Part shown: in pieces, positions 1 to 5,024 of the stretch
Layout: every line of letters starts with the position of its first letter
How positions within the stretch are numbered: the stretch's first letter is position 1
Assembly (NCBI GenBank): GCA_027080755.1
Contig: JALWQC010000268.1
Span: forward strand, 1 to 5,452
Source of the DNA: Paracoccaceae bacterium
Lineage (GTDB): Bacteria > Pseudomonadota > Alphaproteobacteria > Rhodobacterales > Rhodobacteraceae
Direction: 5' to 3'
Length of the DNA stretch: 5,452 nt
The notes under the pieces: model-generated
Told to the model about the DNA's origin: nothing
Seen by the model: only the letters and a program-made list of their open reading frames with translations
Databases searched by the model: none
Translations under genes and position numbers: made by a program

Positions 1-364
1 GCATGGAACCGGCCTTGTCCAGCAGTCCGCCGATATCGGGGTTGTTGGTGTCCAGCGACTGTTCGATCTCGGCCCGCTCGCTTGCGGATACTGTCCCGAC
101 CTCCAGCAGACCATCCACAAACAGACGCAGGCCCTGCTGGGTCGGGACACGACCGGCAGAGGTATGCGGGGAATCCAGCAGGCCCAGCAGCTCCAGATCC
201 TGCATGACATTGCGCACGGTTGCCGCCGATATTTTTTCGGTTAACGAACGTGTCAGCGTCCGCGAGCCCACAGGCGCACCGGTTTCCAGATAGGATTCCA
301 CCACTTGCCGGAAAACCTCGCGGCTGCGCTCGGACAGGTCGGAAATTGGCGGGGATGTGTTCAT
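1..364 (-). CDS. hrcA: Heat-inducible transcription repressor HrcA (N-terminal part, 3' end outside window)
   Basis: HrcA represses groESL/dnaK-type chaperone operons by binding CIRCE inverted repeats, and its activity depends on GroEL. The minus-strand reading frame starts at the ATG at 364-362 and stays open for 121 codons to the window edge; the family is usually about 345-355 residues, so roughly two thirds is missing. Visible hallmarks are an N-terminal winged helix with PVGSRTL (residues 31-37), the recognition-helix region ISAATVRNVMQDLE (45-58), and the wing HTSAGRVPTQQGLRLFVDGLL (67-87). These are very typical of HrcA. The start is supported by a GAGG Shine-Dalgarno at 373-370, five bases upstream of the ATG. 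It is transcribed divergently from rph. In many alphaproteobacteria grpE follows hrcA, but that would lie outside this window. Confidence 0.95.
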   Translation of the reverse strand, partial: MNTSPPISDLSERSREVFRQVVESYLETGAPVGSRTLTRSLTEKISAATVRNVMQDLELLGLLDSPHTSAGRVPTQQGLRLFVDGLLEVGTVSASERAEIEQSLDTNNPDIGGLLDKAGSM

Positions 365-383
365 TTTTGCCTCGTTTTACCAA

Positions 384-412
384 AAAATAGGGATCCTCCC
401 CCGCAGCGTCAA
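384..412 (-). promoter_or_regulatory. Predicted sigma70-like promoter of hrcA
   Basis: On the minus strand there is a TTGACG -35 box (412-407), a 17-base spacer, and a TATTTT -10 box (389-384). The start of transcription would fall near 377, giving a leader of only about 13 bases that still includes the GAGG ribosome binding site at 373-370. The -10 region read as CCTATTT also resembles heat-shock sigma (RpoH) -10 boxes of alphaproteobacteria, so the sigma factor is not settled. No CIRCE element is visible in this interval. Confidence 0.6.
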
Positions 413-437
413 CGCCAAGGATAGACGCAAGGCGTTG
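410..437. repeat. Inverted repeat in the hrcA-rph intergenic region
   Basis: CAACGCC (410-416) and GGCGTTG (431-437) form perfect 7-base arms around a 14-base centre. A second, partly interleaved pair is GCGTC (406-410) and GACGC (424-428). The left arm overlaps the -35 box of the predicted hrcA promoter, and the repeat lies upstream of the likely rph transcription start. This placement suits an operator acting on one or both divergent promoters. Chance cannot be excluded for a repeat of this size. Confidence 0.4.
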
Positions 438-450
438 TATTGGCTATGAC
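422..450 (+). promoter_or_regulatory. Weak candidate promoter of the rph operon
   Basis: TAGACG (422-427) and TATGAC (445-450) are separated by 17 bases, each matching four of six consensus positions. The start of transcription would be near 457, about 20 bases before the rph ATG. The match is weak, but some promoter is expected in this gap because rph is the first gene of the plus-strand operon. Confidence 0.3.
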
Positions 451-465
451 GCATTAAACCAAACC

Positions 466-470
466 AGGAG
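466..470 (+). promoter_or_regulatory. Ribosome binding site of rph
   Basis: AGGAG lies six bases before the ATG at 477. It is the only clear Shine-Dalgarno of the plus-strand operon. The three downstream genes start within stop-start overlaps and have weak or no such motifs, which suggests that they depend on translation of the preceding gene. Confidence 0.8.
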
Positions 471-476
471 AATACC

Positions 477-1196
477 ATGCGCCCTTCCGGCAGAGCCACA
501 GACGCGATGCGCGACATCGTTATCGAAACCAACGTCACCAAACACGCCGAAGGGTCGTGCCTGATCAAAATGGGCGACACGCATGTTTTATGCACCGCCT
601 CGCTGGAAAACCGGGTGCCGCCGTTTCTACGCAATACCGGCCTTGGCTGGGTAACGGCGGAATACGGCATGCTGCCCCGCTCCACCGGATCGCGGATGCG
701 GCGCGAGGCGACGGCGGGTAAACAATCCGGCCGCACGCAGGAAATCCAGCGGCTGATCGGGCGTTCCTTGCGGGCCGGTGTTGACCGTGTGGCGCTGGGC
801 GAACGCCAGATCACCGTGGATTGCGACGTAATTCAGGCCGACGGCGGGACACGCTGTGCCTCTATCACCGGTGGCTGGGTGGCGCTGCGGCTGGCCGTGA
901 ACAAGCTGATGCAGGCGGGGGATGTGAAATCCGACCCGCTGACCGACAATATCGCCGCAATTTCCTGTGGCATCTACGCCGGCCAGCCGGTTCTGGACCT
1001 TGATTATATCGAGGACAGCGACGCAGGCACCGACGCGAACTTCGTGATGACCGGATCCGGCGGACTGGTAGAGCTGCAAGGCTCGGCCGAGGGGGCAACC
1101 TTCAGCCGTGCGGAATTCAACCAGCTTATGGATCTGGCGGAAAAAGGCGTGGCCGAACTGGTCATCGCCCAGAATGATGCCGTGGCCAATGCGTAA
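477..1196 (+). CDS. rph: Ribonuclease PH (tRNA 3'-end-trimming phosphorolytic exoribonuclease)
   Basis: RNase PH removes nucleotides 3' of the CCA end of tRNA precursors, using phosphate and releasing nucleoside diphosphates. It works in the cytoplasm as a ring hexamer. The protein is 239 residues, the normal full length. It shows the family signature around residues 115-126 ([11 protein letters not shown]), including the GTR phosphate-binding motif at 124-126, [16 protein letters not shown] at 84-99 for subunit and substrate contacts, and the acidic pair D180 and D186 in [12 protein letters not shown], which align with the catalytic aspartates D178 and D184 of the E. coli enzyme. The N-terminus ([14 protein letters not shown]) fits the family. 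The start is marked by AGGAG at 466-470, six bases upstream. It is the first gene of a four-gene operon and its stop overlaps rdgB by 8 bases. Confidence 0.97.
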   Translation: MRPSGRATDAMRDIVIETNVTKHAEGSCLIKMGDTHVLCTASLENRVPPFLRNTGLGWVTAEYGMLPRSTGSRMRREATAGKQSGRTQEIQRLIGRSLRAGVDRVALGERQITVDCDVIQADGGTRCASITGGWVALRLAVNKLMQAGDVKSDPLTDNIAAISCGIYAGQPVLDLDYIEDSDAGTDANFVMTGSGGLVELQGSAEGATFSRAEFNQLMDLAEKGVAELVIAQNDAVANA

Positions 1197-1797
1197 GTTC
1201 ACGGAGCCAAAACTGCTGGTCGCAACCCACAACACCGGCAAGCTGGAGGAAATCGCCCGCCTGCTGGAACCCTACGGGATTGCGATCACGTCCAACGCTG
1301 AAATGGGACTGGGCGAGCCTGAGGAAACCGAGGACAATTTCGTCGGCAACGCCCGCATAAAGGCCCACGCCGCCGCACAAGCCACCGGCCTGCCCGCCCT
1401 GGCCGATGACAGCGGCATCGAAGTGGACGCCCTGGACGGCGCCCCCGGTGTTTACACCGCCGACTGGGCCGAAACCCCGAACGGGCGCGATTTTCCCATG
1501 GCGATGCGCAAGGTCTGGGATGCGCTAGAGGCCAAAAACGCCCCCTTTCCGCGCACGGCCCGCTTCCGCTCCACCCTTGTGCTGGCATGGCCAGACGGAC
1601 ATGACGAGGTTTTCGAAGGCAAGATAGAGGGCCAATGCGTCTGGCCGATGCGCGGCGAGGAAGGCCACGGCTATGACCCCATGTTCCAGCCGGACGGATA
1701 CGACATCACCTTCGGGGAAATGGACCGTTGGGAAAAGAACAAGATCAGCCACCGCGCCGACGCCTTCAACAAACTGGTTAACGGGTGCTTTGAATGA
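1189..1797 (+). CDS. rdgB: RdgB/HAM1 family non-canonical purine NTP pyrophosphatase (dITP/XTP diphosphatase)
   Basis: This house-cleaning enzyme hydrolyses ITP, dITP and XTP to monophosphate and pyrophosphate, keeping deaminated purines out of DNA and RNA. The 202-residue protein has the family motifs in order: VATHNTGK (11-18) for triphosphate binding; EETEDNF (45-51) with acidic metal ligands; [11 protein letters not shown] (70-80), holding the catalytic aspartate (D73/D74); PGVYTADWA (86-94); GHGYDPMF (159-166) for base recognition; and SHRADAF (187-193). The chosen start is the ATG at 1189, which overlaps the end of rph by 8 bases. The same frame is open further upstream, but that extension lies wholly inside rph and is unlike the family. 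No convincing Shine-Dalgarno precedes it, so coupling to rph is likely. Its stop overlaps the next gene in an ATGA. Confidence 0.95.
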   Translation: MRKFTEPKLLVATHNTGKLEEIARLLEPYGIAITSNAEMGLGEPEETEDNFVGNARIKAHAAAQATGLPALADDSGIEVDALDGAPGVYTADWAETPNGRDFPMAMRKVWDALEAKNAPFPRTARFRSTLVLAWPDGHDEVFEGKIEGQCVWPMRGEEGHGYDPMFQPDGYDITFGEMDRWEKNKISHRADAFNKLVNGCFE

Positions 1798-2171
1798 CAC
1801 GGCGCATATCCACCGGCTCGCCGTTTGAAAAAACCTTCGGCTATTCCCGCGCGGTGGTCAAAGGCGGCTGGTGCTTCGTTTCCGGCGTGACAGGGTATGA
1901 TTATACCACAATGACCATGCCCGAGGGGATCGCGGCGCAGGCAGAGAACTGTTTTGCCACCATCCGTGCCGTTCTGGACGAGGCCGGGTTCGAAATGTCC
2001 GACATCGTGCGCGTGCAATACACCGTAACCGACGCCGCGCTGGTCGATAGCGTGGTGCCGGCCCTCGGGGCGGCTATGGGGGAAATCCGGCCGGCGGCCA
2101 CTATGGTTATTGCAGGGTTAATCAAGCCCGAAATGTTGATTGAAATCGAAGTCACGGCCTTCAAGGGATGA
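1794..2171 (+). CDS. RidA/YjgF/UK114 superfamily protein, probably not a classical imine deaminase
   Basis: The 125-residue length, the N-terminal GWCFVSGVTGYD (25-36), the central AENCFATIRAVLDEAGFEMSDIVRVQYTVTD (50-80), and the C-terminal LIEIEVTAF (115-123) place this in the RidA superfamily of small trimeric proteins. Classical RidA hydrolyses reactive enamine/imine intermediates such as 2-aminoacrylate, and needs an arginine (R105 in E. coli) 15 residues before the first glutamate of IEIE. Here that glutamate is E117 and the equivalent position is alanine (A101 or A102, in RPAATMV); the nearest arginine is R99. This suggests one of the superfamily branches without the deaminase arginine, whose functions are largely unknown. 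The gene overlaps both rdgB and hemW by 4 bases (ATGA), so it is co-translated with a nucleotide-pool cleaner and a heme chaperone. Family confidence is high; function is uncertain. Confidence 0.88.
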   Translation: MTRRISTGSPFEKTFGYSRAVVKGGWCFVSGVTGYDYTTMTMPEGIAAQAENCFATIRAVLDEAGFEMSDIVRVQYTVTDAALVDSVVPALGAAMGEIRPAATMVIAGLIKPEMLIEIEVTAFKG

Positions 2172-3319
2172 ACGATTGGCAAAATGCCGGCTTTGGCGTC
2201 TATATCCACTGGCCGTTTTGCCTGCACAAATGCCCTTACTGCGACTTCAACAGCCATGTTTCACGTGAAATAGACCAGACCCGCTGGCGCGCGGCGATAT
2301 TGTCCGATATCCGCCGATCCGCCGCCGAAATTCCCGACCGGCGCGTCGATACGGTGTTTTTCGGCGGTGGCACGCCCAGCCTGATGCCCCCCGAAACCGT
2401 CGCCGCAATTATTGCAGAGATCGACAAGAACTGGGGGCTGAAACCGGGGGCCGAAATCTCGCTGGAGGCAAACCCCACCTCGGTTGAATCCGGCCGCTTT
2501 GCCGCCTACTCCGACGCCGGCGTTAACCGTGTTTCAATGGGAATACAGGCCCTGAACGACACAGACCTGCGCCGCCTTGGCCGCATGCACACTGCTACCG
2601 AGGCCCGCGCCGCCTTTGACATCGCCCGCAAACAGTTCAAGCGCGTCAGCTTTGATCTGATCTACGCCCGTCAGGGGCAAACCCTCGCCGGTTGGGAACA
2701 GGAATTGAAACAGGCGCTGGACATGGCCGTGGACCACCTGTCCCTGTATCAACTGACCATAGAATCCGGCACCCGCTTCGGAGACCTATACGCCAAAGGC
2801 AAGCTGCGCGACCTGCCAAAAGACGACGACGCGGCGGATATGTATTTGAAAACACATGATATTTGCGAAAACCACGGGATGCGGGCCTATGAAACCTCCA
2901 ACCATGCGCGACTGGGTGCCGAAAGCCGCCACAATCTGATTTACTGGCGCTATGGCGATTACGTCGGGATCGGCCCGGGGGCACACGGGCGCATTACTGT
3001 AAACGGAAGCAAACAGGCAACCGAGGCCTATCGTGCGCCGGAAAAATGGCTGCTGGAAACAGAAAAATCCGGCTGGGGTCGCGCAATTTCAGAACCGGTT
3101 TCGCAACAGGAACAGGCCGCCGAATACCTGATGATGTCCCTGCGGCTGAACGAAGGCAGCGACCTGCGCCGGTTTGAAAACCTTAACGGCCAGCCGATAC
3201 CGTTAACCACAATTCAAAGGCTGGAATCCGACGGGTTTGTCAAACAGGAAAACGGCCGCCTGCGCACAACGCACAAAGGGCGGCCGCTGCTGAACGCGAT
3301 CCTGCGGGAACTACTGTGA
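2168..3319 (+). CDS. hemW: HemW, radical-SAM heme chaperone (formerly called coproporphyrinogen III oxidase-like)
   Basis: The 383-residue protein is full length for HemW. It carries the radical-SAM cluster motif C18-x3-C22-x2-C25 followed by D26 and F27. The CxF ending fits HemW, whereas true oxygen-independent coproporphyrinogen oxidase HemN has a fourth cysteine there. Other family features are GGGTPS (66-71, SAM binding), NRVSMGIQ (120-127), the HNLIYWRYGDY stretch (255-265) tied to heme binding, GPGAHG (269-274), and the C-terminal HemW domain with AEYLMMSLRLNEG (318-330). HemW binds heme and delivers it to respiratory enzymes; it lacks coproporphyrinogen oxidase activity in characterised members. 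It is the last gene of the operon, with its start in an ATGA overlap. AAGGG directly abuts the ATG, too close for a normal Shine-Dalgarno. Its first 40 codons contain a parS site and its last 25 codons contain the likely parAB terminator. Confidence 0.95.
   Translation: MNDWQNAGFGVYIHWPFCLHKCPYCDFNSHVSREIDQTRWRAAILSDIRRSAAEIPDRRVDTVFFGGGTPSLMPPETVAAIIAEIDKNWGLKPGAEISLEANPTSVESGRFAAYSDAGVNRVSMGIQALNDTDLRRLGRMHTATEARAAFDIARKQFKRVSFDLIYARQGQTLAGWEQELKQALDMAVDHLSLYQLTIESGTRFGDLYAKGKLRDLPKDDDAADMYLKTHDICENHGMRAYETSNHARLGAESRHNLIYWRYGDYVGIGPGAHGRITVNGSKQATEAYRAPEKWLLETEKSGWGRAISEPVSQQEQAAEYLMMSLRLNEGSDLRRFENLNGQPIPLTTIQRLESDGFVKQENGRLRTTHKGRPLLNAILRELL
2257..2272. other. parS: parS centromere site for ParB, inside hemW
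   Basis: TGTTTCACGTGAAATA matches the classical bacterial parS consensus TGTTTCACGTGAAACA at 15 of 16 positions; the only change is C to T at position 15. The core TTTCACGTGAAA is a perfect 12-base palindrome. It encodes HemW residues 30-35 (H-V-S-R-E-I). parB and parA lie on the opposite strand, the parB stop 1.0 kb and the parB start 1.9 kb away, as expected for a ParABS centromere near the replication origin. ParB would load here as a CTP-dependent clamp and spread. I found no second good match in the window. Confidence 0.88.
3253..3286 (-). terminator. Predicted intrinsic terminator of parA-parB, inside the 3' end of hemW
   Basis: Arms CGGCCGCC (3253-3260) and GGCGGCCG (3279-3286) pair perfectly over 8 GC-only base pairs. 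A second small stem, TGCG (3261-3264) with CGCA (3270-3273), can stack inside the loop. Read on the minus strand the hairpin is followed at once by TTTTCCTGTTTG (3252-3241), the shape of a Rho-independent terminator with a short T-tract. It begins 25 bases past the parB stop. On the plus strand no T-run follows, so it would not be expected to end hemW transcription. Confidence 0.62.
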
Positions 3320-4189
3320 CAGCAACCGGCAAAGGCCGTCCAGCTGCTCCAGATCGGTATACTTCACGCGCATTTCCCCGCTGCCGTCCGGCTTGTGGTC
3401 AATCGTCACCTTAACCCCGAGATGCGCGGAGAGATCCCCCTCTATCGCCTTGGTGTCCGCGTCCTTCGCCGGCTTCAGGACCCGCTTTTTAACCGGCCCT
3501 TTTTCAGCCTTGGCCAAAGCCTCTGTCTGGCGCACGGAAAGCCCTTTTTTTACGACCTCCTGCGCCAGTGCCAGCGGATTTTCAGCCGGAACCAGCGCCC
3601 GCGCATGACCGGCAGATATTTTCCCCTCGCGCAGCATGTCCAACACGCCGTCCGGCAGGTTCAAAAGCCGCAAAAGGTTGGCAATATGGCTGCGGCTTTT
3701 CCCCAAAGCCTCGGCCAGTTTTTCCTGCGTATGACCGAAACGGTCCATCAGCTGACGGTATCCCATCGCCTCTTCCACCGCATTCAGATCGGCGCGCTGG
3801 ATGTTTTCGATAATCGCCAGCTCCAACACTTCGGTGTCGCTAAGATCGCGCACCAGAACCGGAATTTTATGCAACTGCGCCCGCTGCGCCGCCCGCCAAC
3901 GCCGCTCGCCGGCGACAATCTGGTATTCCCCCGGATGCGCCGGATCGGGCCGGACGATAAGCGGCTGGATAACCCCTTTTTCCGAGATCGAGGCCGTCAG
4001 ATCCGCCAGGTCCCCCTCTACAAAGGTGCGGCGCGGCTGGTCTGGGTTGGCATGCACCTTTTCAATCGGCACCTCGGAATCCGGCGCGCCGACGTTGCTG
4101 GCAGGGCTGACCCCTTCGTCCAGATTGACATCCGCCAGCAGAGCCGACAGCCCGCGGCCAAGGTTTTTTCGTTCAGGTTTTTTTGCCAT
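3311..4189 (-). CDS. parB: Chromosome-partitioning protein ParB (CTPase, parS-binding)
   Basis: ParB loads at parS, closes into a clamp on binding CTP, spreads along neighbouring DNA and engages ParA to move the origin. The 292-residue protein has the full domain order: an N-terminal ParA-contacting LGRGLSALL (10-18); the ParB/Srx fold with CTP-binding GERRWRA (94-100) and ENIQRADLNAVEEA (128-141); a helix-turn-helix around 154-176 (TQEKLAEALGKSRSHIANLL); ISAGHARAL (191-199); a lysine-rich linker (about 225-248); and a C-terminal dimerisation domain. It follows parA by 25 bases. That gap is AT-rich and lacks a clear Shine-Dalgarno, so initiation may rely on coupling to parA or on an unstructured leader. 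Its stop overlaps the convergent hemW stop by 9 bases. Confidence 0.97.
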   Translation of the reverse strand: MAKKPERKNLGRGLSALLADVNLDEGVSPASNVGAPDSEVPIEKVHANPDQPRRTFVEGDLADLTASISEKGVIQPLIVRPDPAHPGEYQIVAGERRWRAAQRAQLHKIPVLVRDLSDTEVLELAIIENIQRADLNAVEEAMGYRQLMDRFGHTQEKLAEALGKSRSHIANLLRLLNLPDGVLDMLREGKISAGHARALVPAENPLALAQEVVKKGLSVRQTEALAKAEKGPVKKRVLKPAKDADTKAIEGDLSAHLGVKVTIDHKPDGSGEMRVKYTDLEQLDGLCRLLSQ

Positions 4190-4214
4190 TTTACTGTGTT
4201 TTCAATCTGTTAGG

Positions 4215-5024
4215 TTATGCTGCAAGCGTATCGTGCAGACGTTCCAGCAACTCTGCTGCCAGCTTTTGATAGGCGATACTGCCCGTGCTTTTATGATCAT
4301 AAATCAGGGCCGGAATGGAGTGGGACGGCGCCTCGCTCAACCGGATATTGCGGGGAATTATGGTTTCGTAAACCAGATCGCCCAGATTCTGGCGGACGTC
4401 TTCTTCTACCTGCGCGGAAAGATTGTTTCGGCGGTCATACATGGTTAACACGATGCCCTGGATCTTCAGTTTCCGGTTCAGGGACTGTTTCACCTCGCGG
4501 ATCGTCAACATCAACTGCGATAGCCCCTCAAGGGCGAAAAACTCGCATTGCAATGGCACCAAAACCGAATCCGCGGCCACCATAGCGTTGACCGTCAGCA
4601 GGTTCAGCGAAGGCGGGCAGTCGATAAGAACATAGTCAAAGACCTGCGCCTCGGGCGAGGTCAAAGCCTGCCGCATCCTTAACACCCGCTGGGAATCATC
4701 AACCATATCCACATCGGCCGAGCTAAGATCGCTGGTGGAGGGCGCCACAAACAGGCCCGGAATAACCGTTTTCTGCGCAACTTCGGTGACCGTGGCCTCG
4801 CCCGTCAGCAAATCGTAGGTCGTTGTTTCGCGCATATCGGGCGAAATCCCCAGCCCCGTCGAAGCATTCCCCTGCGCGTCAAGATCGACAAGCAGAACCT
4901 TCCGCCCGACCGCAGCCAGCGCCGTGCCAAGGTTAATGGCCGTCGTCGTCTTGCCAACCCCGCCCTTTTGATTGGCAACGGCAATTATTTGCGGTTGACC
5001 GCCTGATAGTGCTGCGTCAGACAC
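4215..5024 (-). CDS. parA: Chromosome-partitioning ATPase ParA (Soj family)
   Basis: ParA is a deviant-Walker ATPase that dimerises with ATP, binds DNA non-specifically, and forms the gradient that pulls ParB-parS complexes. With the GTG start at 5024-5022 the protein has 269 residues, close to the 267 of Caulobacter ParA. It shows the deviant Walker A KGGVGKTT (20-27, signature lysine K20), Walker A' LVDLDAQGN (45-53), Walker B YVLIDCPPS (131-139), and the PRNIRLSEAPS motif (224-234). The frame is open for 21 more codons upstream with an ATG at 5087, but that extension lies within rsmG. The GTG is preferred because GGAG (5037-5034) lies nine bases upstream, the N-terminus then matches relatives, and the overlap with the rsmG stop is 8 bases. 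The GTG and a hairpin over the ribosome binding site may limit its translation. Confidence 0.95.
   Translation of the reverse strand: MSDAALSGGQPQIIAVANQKGGVGKTTTAINLGTALAAVGRKVLLVDLDAQGNASTGLGISPDMRETTTYDLLTGEATVTEVAQKTVIPGLFVAPSTSDLSSADVDMVDDSQRVLRMRQALTSPEAQVFDYVLIDCPPSLNLLTVNAMVAADSVLVPLQCEFFALEGLSQLMLTIREVKQSLNRKLKIQGIVLTMYDRRNNLSAQVEEDVRQNLGDLVYETIIPRNIRLSEAPSHSIPALIYDHKSTGSIAYQKLAAELLERLHDTLAA

Noticed and set aside
365..476. CIRCE operator or CtrA site (TTAA-N7-TTAA) near hrcA.
   Set aside because: Neither the TTAGCACTC-N9-GAGTGCTAA pattern nor paired TTAA boxes with correct spacing are present.
377..814. A 145-codon minus-strand frame across the hrcA-rph gap and the rph 5' half.
   Set aside because: It runs antisense to clear rph coding sequence, has no recognisable domain, and crosses the hrcA promoter region.
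3468..3506. GCCGG/CCGGC pair followed by TTTTT on the plus strand, considered as a hemW terminator.
   Set aside because: Only 5 base pairs with a 20-base loop, and it lies about 150 bases inside antisense parB; too weak to call.
4178..4184. A7 run at codons 3-4 of parB (minus strand) as a frameshift site.
   Set aside because: It lies at the very start, encodes a normal Ala-Lys-Lys N-terminus, and has no nearby stimulatory feature.
3395..4213. A 272-codon open frame on the plus strand opposite parB.
   Set aside because: It mirrors almost the whole of parB, resembles no family I know, and is best explained as a shadow of the GC-biased parB codons.
4486..4493. parS half-site TGTTTCAC inside parA.
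   Set aside because: The other half (CTCGCGG...) does not match, and ParB needs the full palindrome.
4705..4713. DnaA-box-like ATATCCACA (8 of 9 bases) in parA, and a weaker one near 111-119 in hrcA.
   Set aside because: Single imperfect boxes within conserved coding sequence, with no clustering or AT-rich unwinding region, so there is no support for an origin inside this window.
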